From: Betaproteobacteria bacterium HGW-Betaproteobacteria-9
Lineage (GTDB): Bacteria; Pseudomonadota; Gammaproteobacteria; Burkholderiales; Burkholderiaceae_C
Direction: 5' to 3'
Assembly: GCA_002842215.1 (NCBI GenBank)
Contig: PHCC01000007.1
Location: 1 to 64,000 of the forward strand
Length of the DNA stretch: 64,000 nt
Below are positions 1 through 7,648 of this stretch, piece after piece. Position numbers and translations under genes: made by a program. Each line of letters opens with the position of its first letter. Position 1 is the stretch's first letter. The notes beneath the pieces were generated by a model. The model saw only the letters and a program-made list of their open reading frames with translations. It was not told where the DNA came from and made no database searches.

Positions 1-1
1 G

Positions 2-394
2 CCCCAGGATGGTGAACGGCTGCTCACCGAGATCGATTTCGCACGCCTGAACAACCTGCACTGCGAACAACTTCCGCCCGAGCTGGTTGACACCCTCGAC
101 TCGCTGGACCTCGTCCCCTCGCGCGAGATCCCGCCCGACATCGCCACGATGTACTCGCAGGTCATCGTCGAAGATCTGGCGTCGAAGAAGCGACAGAAGC
201 TCACGCTGTGTTACCCGAACGACGCCGAGCCGCACCAGGGATTCATCTCCGTGCTCTCGCCGGTGGGCGCCAGCCTGCTTGGCCAGCGCGTGGGTGCCAT
301 CGCCCGCTGGCGAACGCCCAATGGGGACGGGTGCGCGGCCGAGATCGTCACGCTGCTGTTTCAGCCTGAAGCCAGCGGCGACTACACCACCTAG
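2..394 (+). CDS. rnk: Regulator of nucleoside diphosphate kinase (Rnk), 3' part
   Basis: The frame is open from base 2, so the start lies before the window; about 130 residues are visible. The first part contains LPPELVDTLDSLDLVPS followed by REIPPDI, an arrangement typical of the Rnk N-terminal coiled coil. The rest is a GreA/GreB-like C-terminal domain ending in a short GDYTT tail. Rnk proteins bind RNA polymerase in competition with Gre factors and affect nucleoside diphosphate kinase and alginate-type regulation (family knowledge). It converges with the HU/tRNA-Val unit, and a shared hairpin terminator lies at 561-594. Assignment to Rnk rather than to a GreA-like factor rests on the short length and the IPPDI segment. 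Confidence 0.85.
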   Translation, partial: PQDGERLLTEIDFARLNNLHCEQLPPELVDTLDSLDLVPSREIPPDIATMYSQVIVEDLASKKRQKLTLCYPNDAEPHQGFISVLSPVGASLLGQRVGAIARWRTPNGDGCAAEIVTLLFQPEASGDYTT

Positions 395-560
395 CGGTGA
401 AGAGTCAAGGGGTTGTTTGCTGAGGCGGAGAGCCTGGACCGATCCGCATCGGCATCAGCGGCTCCGACGACCATGCCATCGAGCGCGCCAAGACATCGTC
501 CACCTTCATGGCGCCGCGTTGAAACCACCGGAGCCCCTGTAGGGCTGACGCTCGGACAAG

Positions 561-594
561 AAAAAAGGGCTTGGATTTCTCCAAGCCCTTTTTT
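561..594. terminator. Bidirectional rho-independent terminator
   Basis: This is a perfect 14-bp inverted repeat (AAAAAAGGGCTTGG, 6-nt loop, complementary arm), with A-tracts and T-tracts on both sides. It can end rnk on the plus strand and the HU/tRNA-Val transcript on the minus strand. Confidence 0.9.
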
Positions 595-609
595 CTATCT
601 GAGATTTTT

Positions 610-685
610 TGGTGGGTGCTGACGGGGTCGAACCGCCGACCTACGCCGTGTAAAGGCGCCGCTCTGCCAACTGAGCTAAGCACCC
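610..685 (-). tRNA. tRNA-Val (anticodon TAC)
   Basis: This 76-nt cloverleaf lies on the minus strand. The acceptor stem pairs GGGTGCT with AGCACCC. The D-loop is AGTTGGCA, the anticodon stem GCGCC/GGCGT carries TAC at positions 34-36, and the T-arm contains GTTCGACCC. The 3' CCA is encoded in the genome. It starts 23 bp downstream of the HU stop codon on the same strand, so the two may be cotranscribed and separated by RNase processing. The terminator at 561-594 follows. Confidence 0.95.
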
Positions 686-708
686 CACCGGAAAACCGGG
701 ATGGCGCT

Positions 709-981
709 TCAGTTCAGCGCATCCTTCAATGCCTTGCCCGGGCGGAACTTCGGCACCTTGGCGGACTTGATCTTGATCTCTTCGCCGGTGCGCGGGTTGC
801 GGCCCTTGCGCGCTGGACGCTTGGTCACGGCAAACGAACCGAAGCCCACCAGAGAAACGGTGCCGCCCTTCTTCAGGGTGGTGCGGATGGCGGTGATGGT
901 GGAGTCCAGTGCACGCGTGGCAGCCGCCTTGGAAATATCGGCGTGCTTGGCGATGTGTTCGACGAGTTCTGTTTTGTTCAC
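709..981 (-). CDS. hupB: DNA-binding protein HU
   Basis: This 90-residue protein has the full HU/IHF fold. The N-terminus [19 protein letters not shown] is the helical dimerisation part. The signature [18 protein letters not shown] at residues 46-63 forms the DNA-binding beta arms, with the intercalating Pro next to the RNP turn. HU is a homodimeric nucleoid protein that bends DNA without strong sequence preference. The start has a good Shine-Dalgarno sequence (AAGAGGGG). The gene stands alone, followed on the same strand by tRNA-Val. HU rather than IHF is chosen from the [17 protein letters not shown]-terminus typical of HU-beta in Burkholderiales. Confidence 0.97.
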   Translation of the reverse strand: MNKTELVEHIAKHADISKAAATRALDSTITAIRTTLKKGGTVSLVGFGSFAVTKRPARKGRNPRTGEEIKIKSAKVPKFRPGKALKDALN

Positions 982-1269
982 AAATAGCCCCTCTTGAAGT
1001 GATTGAAATTTCTTGTGGACCGTTCAGCCGCCCTGTTCAGAAGCCTGTCTGACGACGCACTGACCGCATCTCTCGTGTTCGCAATGGCCGGGCAACGAGG
1101 TCCAACCGGTGCCCGTGGATTAGACCCATGGGTCAAGTTCCCTGTCAACACGTCAGCCTGCGCGAGCGGCGGCTGGCTGAACGAAAGCGCAGATTCTATG
1201 CGCTTTGTCAGAGGTCAATCGGTTCGTTCGTGAAATTTGGCACGCATGCCGGAACGGTCACACACGGTT

Positions 1270-2364
1270 TCAACCGCGCAGTGCGTTTTCGATCGCTCGC
1301 CCCACATCGGCGGTGCTCGCGGAGCCCCCCAGATCGGGTGTGCGTGGGCCACCGCTGCCGGGCTGCAACACCGATTCGATGGCCTGCATCACCGCGTCGT
1401 GTGCCCCGCGGTAGCCCAGGTGGTCGAGCATCATGGCGCCGCACCAGATCTGGCCAATCGGGTTGGCGATCCCTTTGCCGGCGATGTCGGGCGCCGAGCC
1501 GTGCACCGGTTCGAACAGCGAAGGGTGCTGGCGCGTCGGGTTGAGGTTGGCACTGGGCGCGATGCCGATGGTGCCGGTACAGGCCGGACCCAGATCGCTC
1601 AGGATGTCGCCGAACAGGTTGCTGCCCACCACCACGTCGAAGAAGTCGGGGCGCTGCACGAAGTGCGCGGTGAGGATGTCGATGTGGAACTTGTCGACCT
1701 TCACGTCCGGGTACTGTTTGGCCATCTCGGCCACGCGCTCGTCCCAGTAGGGCATGGTGATCGCGATGCCGTTCGACTTGGTGGCACTGGTCAGGTGCTT
1801 CTTGGGCCGCGAGCGCGCCACCTCGAAAGCGTGACGCAGCACGCGGTCCACACCGATGCGAGACATCACCGTTTCCTGCACCACGATCTCGCGTTCGGTG
1901 CCGGCGTACATGCGCCCGCCGATGCTGGAGTATTCGCCCTCGGTGTTCTCGCGCACGATCACCATGTCGATCTCGCCGGGCTGGCGCGGGCTGCCGTCGC
2001 GGCGCACCACTGGTGCCGTCACGCCGGGCATCAGCCGGGCCGGACGGATGTTGACGTACTGGTCGAACTCGCGACGGAACATCAGCAGCGAACCCCAGAG
2101 CGAGACGTGGTCGGGCACCTTGTCGGGCCAGCCCACGGCGCCGAAGTAGATCGCGTCGTGGCCGCCGATCTGCGCCTTCCAGTCGTCGGGCAGCATCTTC
2201 CCGTGCTTTTCGAAGTAGTCGCAACTCGAAAAATCGAAGTGATCGAACTGCAGCGGGATGTTGAACTTCGAGGCCGCGGCTTCCATCACGCGGATGCCCT
2301 CGGGCATGACTTCGGTGCCGATGCCGTCGCCGGCGATGACCGCGATGCGGTGGGTGGTGCTCAT
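1270..2364 (-). CDS. Tartrate/D-malate dehydrogenase-like beta-decarboxylating dehydrogenase
   Basis: This 364-residue protein belongs to the isocitrate/isopropylmalate dehydrogenase family. It has the N-terminal IAVIAGDGIGTEVMPEG nucleotide-site motif, the catalytic Tyr in GRMYAGTER, the catalytic Lys in ATKSNGIAI, and metal-binding Asp residues in NLFGDILSDLGP. The length and the GTIGIAPSANLNP segment fit the tartrate dehydrogenase/decarboxylase (TtuC) and D-malate dehydrogenase (DmlA) branch rather than LeuB. The expected reaction is NAD+-dependent oxidation of a 2-hydroxy acid such as tartrate or D-malate, often with decarboxylation. The ATG at 2364 has a strong AGGAGAC ribosome site. It lies 16 bp downstream of a haloacetate-dehalogenase-like gene, in one operon with a divergent LysR regulator. 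The exact substrate is uncertain. Confidence 0.85.
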   Translation of the reverse strand: MSTTHRIAVIAGDGIGTEVMPEGIRVMEAAASKFNIPLQFDHFDFSSCDYFEKHGKMLPDDWKAQIGGHDAIYFGAVGWPDKVPDHVSLWGSLLMFRREFDQYVNIRPARLMPGVTAPVVRRDGSPRQPGEIDMVIVRENTEGEYSSIGGRMYAGTEREIVVQETVMSRIGVDRVLRHAFEVARSRPKKHLTSATKSNGIAITMPYWDERVAEMAKQYPDVKVDKFHIDILTAHFVQRPDFFDVVVGSNLFGDILSDLGPACTGTIGIAPSANLNPTRQHPSLFEPVHGSAPDIAGKGIANPIGQIWCGAMMLDHLGYRGAHDAVMQAIESVLQPGSGGPRTPDLGGSASTADVGRAIENALRG

Positions 2365-2380
2365 GGGTGTCTCCTGAGGG

Positions 2381-3259
2381 TCAAAGGGTGAAAAAATCGA
2401 GGGCCTCGGCGACCACCCGTTCGGGCAGTTCCTCGGCGATGTAGTGACCGCACGGCAGGGCCTGGCCCGACACCTGGTCGGCGCGCTCGCGCCAGAGCGA
2501 CAGCACATCGAAGCAGCGCCCCACCGTGCCATGTTCGCCCCAGAACACACGCAGCGGTTGCGCCAGGCGACGGCCAGCGGCCACGTCCGCACGGTCGTGT
2601 TCCAGGTCGATGCCCGCACTGGCGCGGTAGTCCTCGCAAATCGAGATGGCGGTGCCGGGCAGCGCGGCGCAGCGCTGGTATTCGGCGAGCGCCACCGGAT
2701 CGAACGGCGCCAGGCCTGCGTGACGACTGCCCATCACGCTGCGCACATAACGCGCCGGGTCGGATTCGATCAGAGCTTCGGGCAGTGGCGGCGGCTGGAT
2801 CAGGAAGAACCAGTGCCAGTAGGCGCGCGCGAAATCCTTGGAGGTCTGCGTGTACATGGCCAGCGTGGGCGCGATGTCGAGCAGCATCAGCCGCTGCACC
2901 GCCTGCGGGTGGTCGGACGCCAGCCGGTGCGCCACGCGGGCGCCGCGGTCGTGCGCCAGCACACCGAAACGCTCGAAGCCGTGCTGCGCCATCACGGCCA
3001 GTGCGTCGAGCGCCATCTCGCGCTTGCTGTGCGCGGTATGCACGGCGTCGGGTGCGGGGCGGGACGAGTCGCCGTAACCACGCAAATCCATCAGCACCAC
3101 GGTAGAACGTTCGGTCAGCGCAGGCGCCACCCGGTGCCACATGGCCTGGGTCTGCGGATGGCCGTGCAGCAACAGCAGCGGTGGCCCCTCGCCAGCCACG
3201 CGCGTGTGCAGGCGAACGCCTTCGCGGAGCACGGGGCGGGTCTGAAAGCTTGTGAACAT
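2381..3259 (-). CDS. Haloacetate (fluoroacetate) dehalogenase-like alpha/beta hydrolase
   Basis: This 292-residue alpha/beta hydrolase matches the fluoroacetate dehalogenase branch residue by residue. The nucleophile Asp104 lies in HDRGARVAHR, with substrate carboxylate-binding Arg105 and Arg108. The charge-relay acid is Asp128 (LLDIAPT), the general base His272 (GHYIAEE), and the halide pocket is His149/Trp150 (YWHWFFLIQP) plus Tyr211 (EDYRA). In this family the enzyme hydrolyses haloacetate to glycolate and halide through an ester on Asp. The HGHPQT oxyanion region is near residue 33. It is first in the operon before the tartrate dehydrogenase-like gene, and divergent from LysR with 65 bp between starts. 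The real substrate could be another small haloacid. Confidence 0.85.
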   Translation of the reverse strand: MFTSFQTRPVLREGVRLHTRVAGEGPPLLLLHGHPQTQAMWHRVAPALTERSTVVLMDLRGYGDSSRPAPDAVHTAHSKREMALDALAVMAQHGFERFGVLAHDRGARVAHRLASDHPQAVQRLMLLDIAPTLAMYTQTSKDFARAYWHWFFLIQPPPLPEALIESDPARYVRSVMGSRHAGLAPFDPVALAEYQRCAALPGTAISICEDYRASAGIDLEHDRADVAAGRRLAQPLRVFWGEHGTVGRCFDVLSLWRERADQVSGQALPCGHYIAEELPERVVAEALDFFTL

Positions 3260-3324
3260 GGCCGCAAGCTTAATCCTCCTTTCAGCAATAATTCGGCAAT
3301 TGATTCATTCTCTAAAGGAAACAA

Positions 3325-4290
3325 TTGGACCGTCCCGATCTCGAACTGGTGCTCGCGGTGCGCCAGCACGGCAGCCTGGTGATGGCCGCTCGGGCGCTGC
3401 GGGTGGCGCCTTCGGCCGTGACCAAACGGCTGGCAGCGCTCGAGGCCCGGCTCGGCCTGCGCCTGTTCCAGCGCACCACCCGCCGCGTCAGCCCCACAGC
3501 CGAAGGCGAAACCCTGTGTGAGCGCGCCAGCGAGCTGCTGCGCGGGTTCGACGCACTGGAAGCCGAACTGCGCGAGCGCCAGACCGAACCGGCCGGGCCG
3601 ATCCGGCTCGCTGCCACCTTTGGTTTTGGCCGCCTGTGGCTGGGTCCTGCGCTGGCCGATTTCCAGGCCCGGCACCCGGCGGTGGCGGTCCAGCTGCAGC
3701 TGACCGAACAGCTGCCCGATCTGGCGGTGGACGGTTTTGATGGCGCCATCTGGCTGTGGAACGCCCCGGGGCACCGCGCGGCCGAATGGGTGTCGCGCCG
3801 GCTCGCCGCCAACCAGCGGGTGCTGGTGGCGGCCCCCGCCTACCTGCAGGCCCATGGCGAGCCGCGCTCGCTGAGCGACCTGGCGGCCCACGCCTGCCTA
3901 GTGGTGCGCGAAAACGGTGGTGGACCGGGACAACGTTTTGACCACTGGCGGCTGCAGCGCGAGGGCGAGCCCGAGGTGCAGCACACGCCGGTGCGCGGAC
4001 CACTCTCCAGCAACTCGGGCGAGATGGTGCGCGACTGGTGTCTGGCCGGCCACGGCATCATGCTGCGCAGCCTGTGGGACATCGCGCAGCAACTGGAAAG
4101 TGGTGCGCTGGTGCGCGTGCTGCACGACCACGCCATGCCCGACGCCGACATCCACTGGCTCGCGCCCTACCGCGCTCAGGTGCCGCGGCGCATCCGACTG
4201 CTGGTGGACTTCCTGGCCGAACGCTTCCGCGACGAACCCTGGCGGCTCAGCGCGCCGGCCGCACCACCAGGCTCACGCCGAAAGCGGTGA
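3325..4290 (+). CDS. LysR-family transcriptional regulator
   Basis: This 321-residue LysR regulator starts with TTG at 3325, behind AAAGGA. The N-terminal winged helix (about residues 5-60) contains the helix-turn-helix LVMAARALRVAPSAVTKRL. The rest is the LysR substrate-binding domain. It is transcribed divergently from the dehalogenase/dehydrogenase operon across a 65-bp gap, the usual arrangement for a regulator of the neighbouring operon (inference). The last 44 bases overlap the 3' end of the convergent EamA gene. The C-terminal tail is Pro/Ala/Arg-rich and probably unstructured. Confidence 0.9.
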   Translation: MDRPDLELVLAVRQHGSLVMAARALRVAPSAVTKRLAALEARLGLRLFQRTTRRVSPTAEGETLCERASELLRGFDALEAELRERQTEPAGPIRLAATFGFGRLWLGPALADFQARHPAVAVQLQLTEQLPDLAVDGFDGAIWLWNAPGHRAAEWVSRRLAANQRVLVAAPAYLQAHGEPRSLSDLAAHACLVVRENGGGPGQRFDHWRLQREGEPEVQHTPVRGPLSSNSGEMVRDWCLAGHGIMLRSLWDIAQQLESGALVRVLHDHAMPDADIHWLAPYRAQVPRRIRLLVDFLAERFRDEPWRLSAPAAPPGSRRKR

Positions 4291-5140
4291 GCGCGGTGCC
4301 CGCCAGCGTCACGGCGGTGATGGGCTCGGCAAAGAGCAGCCAGGCGATCAGCGCCGTGCACGGGGGCACGAGGTACATCAGGCTGGTGACCGACGCCGCG
4401 GCCCCGCGCTGGATCAGCATGTAGAGCAGCGAGCTGCCGCCCAGCGTGAGCCCGAGCACCGACCACGCCATGGCCCCCACCAGTTCGCCATTCCAGTGCA
4501 TGGTTTCAGTCTCCATCAACGCCAGCGGCAAAGTCACGAGCAGGGCCGCAGAAAGCTGCACCGTGTTGGCGCTGCGCACATCACAGGGCTTCACAAAGCG
4601 CTTCTGGTAGAGCGTGCCGATAGTGATGGCCAGCAGCGCCATCACGGCGAACGAGAGGTTGAGCCAGGTGGCCTGGTCGCCCGGCCCACCGGCGCCGAAC
4701 TTGCGCGAGACCACCAGCACCAGACCGGCAAAGCCCAGCAGCAGGCCGACCCACTGGCGGCGCGACACATGCTGCCCGCCCACGCTGGTGAGCCAGATCG
4801 CGGTGAGCACCGGCTGGATGCCGACGATCAGCGACGACAGGCCCGAACCCATGCCCGCCTTCACCGCAGCCCAGACGCCGCCCAGGTAGCCCGCGTGCAT
4901 CAGCACACCGGTCACCGCCAGATGCAAAGCCTGGCGCCGGTCAGAAGGCCACTTCACACCAGCGACCACGATCCAGGGCAGGAAACAGAGGATGGACAGT
5001 GCGTAGCGCACCGCGAGAAAGCTCATCGGTGGCGCGTGCGGCATGCCGTAGCGCGCAACGATGAAGCCCGTGCTCCAGATCAGCACGAACACCCAGGGCA
5101 TGGCGCGCAGCCACGCGTTGTCTCGGATCGCTGGCGTCAT
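4247..5140 (-). CDS. EamA/DMT-family permease
   Basis: This 297-residue membrane protein has about ten hydrophobic helices arranged as two EamA (drug/metabolite transporter) halves. It begins with WVFVLIWSTGFIVARYGMP, the typical DMT first helix. The family exports amino acids, metabolites or drugs across the inner membrane; the substrate cannot be read from sequence. Its ATG at 5138-5140 overlaps the TGA of pgsA by one base (TGATG), so translation is probably coupled to pgsA. Confidence 0.88.
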   Translation of the reverse strand: MTPAIRDNAWLRAMPWVFVLIWSTGFIVARYGMPHAPPMSFLAVRYALSILCFLPWIVVAGVKWPSDRRQALHLAVTGVLMHAGYLGGVWAAVKAGMGSGLSSLIVGIQPVLTAIWLTSVGGQHVSRRQWVGLLLGFAGLVLVVSRKFGAGGPGDQATWLNLSFAVMALLAITIGTLYQKRFVKPCDVRSANTVQLSAALLVTLPLALMETETMHWNGELVGAMAWSVLGLTLGGSSLLYMLIQRGAAASVTSLMYLVPPCTALIAWLLFAEPITAVTLAGTALTAFGVSLVVRPAR

Positions 5141-5709
5141 CAGCGTGAGCGGGCCCGGATTTCGGGCAGTGCCTTCTGCAGGTAATAGACCATGGACCAG
5201 ATGGTCAACACCGCCGACGCCCAGATCAGCCAGGTGCCCCACAGGTGGGTATCGATCACACCGAACAGCTGGCCGTTGTACAGGAGGAAAGGGATCGCGG
5301 TCATCTGCACCGCCGTCTTGAGTTTGCCCACCATGTGCACCGCCACGCTCTTGGTGGCGCCGATGATGGCCATCCATTCGCGCAGCGACGAAATGGCGAT
5401 CTCGCGACCGATGATGATGAGGGCCACGAACACGTCGGCCCGCTCCAGATGCACCAGCACCAGCAGGCTGGCACAGACCAGGAACTTGTCGGCCACCGGA
5501 TCGAGAAATGCGCCAAAGGCCGAGGTCTGGTTGAGCCGGCGAGCCAGGTAGCCGTCGGCCCAGTCGGTGGCGGCAAACACCACGAACAGCACCGTCGCAA
5601 TCAGGTTCTGTTCTTTGGCACTCATGCCTTCCAGATAGAACACCCCAATGATCAGCGGGATGGCGACGATGCGCGCCCAGGTCAGCAGGGTGGGAAGGTT
5701 GAAAAACAT
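5140..5709 (-). CDS. pgsA: CDP-diacylglycerol-glycerol-3-phosphate 3-phosphatidyltransferase
   Basis: This 189-residue inner membrane enzyme carries the CDP-alcohol phosphatidyltransferase signature DG-x2-AR-x8-G-x3-D-x3-D, seen in the stretch from WADGYLARR to AFLDPVADKF. It starts MFFNLPTLLTWARI, as in E. coli PgsA, which supports the ATG at 5709 over an upstream in-frame extension. It condenses CDP-diacylglycerol with glycerol-3-phosphate to give phosphatidylglycerophosphate, the committed step to phosphatidylglycerol and cardiolipin. Its stop overlaps the start of the downstream EamA gene. In many Proteobacteria pgsA lies next to uvrC; here a cyclase gene intervenes. Confidence 0.95.
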   Translation of the reverse strand: MFFNLPTLLTWARIVAIPLIIGVFYLEGMSAKEQNLIATVLFVVFAATDWADGYLARRLNQTSAFGAFLDPVADKFLVCASLLVLVHLERADVFVALIIIGREIAISSLREWMAIIGATKSVAVHMVGKLKTAVQMTAIPFLLYNGQLFGVIDTHLWGTWLIWASAVLTIWSMVYYLQKALPEIRARSR

Positions 5710-5927
5710 GGGGCGATTATGGAGGGATGTCCAGGCCACCCGAAAAAGACCGGCTGGCCAGCGCCTGCCGTGAAGGGTCAAGGCCGGCAATGGTTACATT
5801 TGTACACTGCTTCAAACACCGGCAAAAACCAGACCACGGTTTCACCACCGCCCCCCCGATCCCGGGGACCCCGTGATCCACGCAGTTTTTTCTGCAATAG
5901 CCTTTCCACCCGCCCACCGGTTTTCCC

Positions 5928-7628
5928 ATGAGCAGCCACGAGCCAGACCGCGTTGCGGGCCCGCGCCACTACACCTTGCGTTTCACGCTGGTGGCCGCCT
6001 TCGCCGGCGTCACGCTGCTGGTCGGGTTGATCATCAGCGCCGCCACGACCCATCTGGTGGCGAGCTTCGTGAACGACGAATTCCGGCTGCGGCTGGCCGA
6101 CCTGGCGGCCGTCGCCGCCAGCCAGATCGATGTGCCGGCGCACCACCGCTTGCAGCAAGCGGTGGACAAGGACAGCCCGGCTTACACGGCGCTTCGTCAG
6201 CAGTTGCGCGATATCCGTGATCGCGGGACGCACATCCGGTTCGTCTACACCATGCGCAAACTGCCCGACGGACGCGTCGTTTTCGTGGTCGACGGCGAAG
6301 AAGACCCCGCGGCATTCAGCCCCCTGGGTGATGTCTACACCGACGTCCCGCCGGAGTTGCTCAGCGTGTTCGAAGCCCGTCCCGGCTCGCCCGCGTCTGT
6401 TGTGACGGCCCGGTTCTACACCGACGCCTGGGGCAGCTGGATGTCGGCTTTTGCACCCCTGTACCTGCCCGATGGACGCCTCGACGCGGTGCTCGGCATG
6501 GACATCTCCGCGCACCGCGTCCTGGCGCAAGAACGACAGCACCAGATCGTGATCTGGGCGGTGTGCGCTGCGTTGATCCTGCTCTTCATGCCCGTGGCCT
6601 ACGTCATCGCCCAGCGCCTGCGCCGCCCCTTGTCACAACTCGAAGCCGAGATGATGAAGGTCAAGCAGTTCGATCTCGACAGCGCGCCGACCATCCGCTC
6701 ACGCATCATCGAAATCAACGGCATGGTGCAGCAGCTGGAGAACATGAAGTCGGGCCTGCGCTCGTTCCAGAAATACGTGCCCGCCGACCTGGTGCGCCGG
6801 CTGATGGCCCGGGGTGTCGATGCCGAGCTGGGCGGCACGCAGCAGGACCTGACGATTTTCATGTCAGATGTGGAAGGGTTCACCGCCATGGCCGAACGCC
6901 TCGCACCGACCGATCTGGTGCACCACCTGGGCGAGTACCTGACCGCCGTGACGGGCAGCCTGCTCGAAACCGGGGCCACAGTCGACCAGTACATCGGCGA
7001 CGCGATCCTGGCGTTCTGGAACGCGCCGGAGCCCACGGCCGACCACGCGCTGCGCGCCTGCCGGGCGGCGCTCGACAGCCAGGCACAGACCGCCGGGCTG
7101 AACCGAAAATGGGCCGCCGAAGGTCGGAACGTGGTGTTCAGGACGCGCATCGGCATCAACACGGGTGACGCGATCGTGGGCAACATCGGCTCGGTCGACC
7201 GCATGAGCTACACCGTCATCGGCGACCAGGTCAATCTGGTGAGCCGGCTGGAAGCCGCGAACAAGTTCTACGGCACGTCCATCCTGCTGTCGGAAAACAC
7301 CTTCCAGCAGGTCCACACCGTGTTCGCCACCCGCCTGGTGGACCAGGTGATCGCCTACGGCAAGACCGTGCCGATCCGGGTCTACGAACTGCTCAGTGAA
7401 CATGGCCAACTGCCGGCCGGGCTGGAGGCCATTGCGCGCAGGTACGAAGTCGCGTTCGGGCACTACGGCCGCCGTGAGTTCGCGCGGGCCGCAGAGCTGC
7501 TGGAAACCAACCTGAGCGGCGACCTCGCCGACCCGCCGTCCCGGGTGCTGCTGGACCGCTGCCAGCGGTTCATGACCCAGCCACCCGCGGCCGACTGGGA
7601 CGGCAGTTTTGTGCTCACGAGCAAATAA
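5928..7628 (+). CDS. Membrane class III nucleotide cyclase with periplasmic sensor domain
   Basis: This 566-residue protein has an N-terminal membrane helix (about residues 18-45), a periplasmic region of about 160 residues, a second helix (about 205-230), a HAMP-like linker and a class III cyclase domain (about 305-480). Metal-binding Asp314 lies in FMSDVEGFT and Asp358 in YIGDAILAF. The transition-state Asn and Arg are in QVNLVSRLE. The position that is Lys in adenylyl cyclases and Glu in guanylyl cyclases is Gln354 (VDQYIGD), and the second specificity position is Thr (SYTVIGD). Family knowledge predicts synthesis of cAMP from ATP in response to a periplasmic signal, but substrate choice is uncertain because of Gln354. 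It is monocistronic, between pgsA and uvrC. Confidence 0.88.
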   Translation: MSSHEPDRVAGPRHYTLRFTLVAAFAGVTLLVGLIISAATTHLVASFVNDEFRLRLADLAAVAASQIDVPAHHRLQQAVDKDSPAYTALRQQLRDIRDRGTHIRFVYTMRKLPDGRVVFVVDGEEDPAAFSPLGDVYTDVPPELLSVFEARPGSPASVVTARFYTDAWGSWMSAFAPLYLPDGRLDAVLGMDISAHRVLAQERQHQIVIWAVCAALILLFMPVAYVIAQRLRRPLSQLEAEMMKVKQFDLDSAPTIRSRIIEINGMVQQLENMKSGLRSFQKYVPADLVRRLMARGVDAELGGTQQDLTIFMSDVEGFTAMAERLAPTDLVHHLGEYLTAVTGSLLETGATVDQYIGDAILAFWNAPEPTADHALRACRAALDSQAQTAGLNRKWAAEGRNVVFRTRIGINTGDAIVGNIGSVDRMSYTVIGDQVNLVSRLEAANKFYGTSILLSENTFQQVHTVFATRLVDQVIAYGKTVPIRVYELLSEHGQLPAGLEAIARRYEVAFGHYGRREFARAAELLETNLSGDLADPPSRVLLDRCQRFMTQPPAADWDGSFVLTSK

Positions 7629-7648
7629 AGCGCCGCATTCGCGCAGCG

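Noticed and set aside
395..560. Possible short gene remnant (IRIGISGSDDHAIERAKTS readable on the plus strand) after rnk
   Set aside because: No start codon or ribosome site, the frame is very short, and I could not place it in a family. Treated as intergenic.
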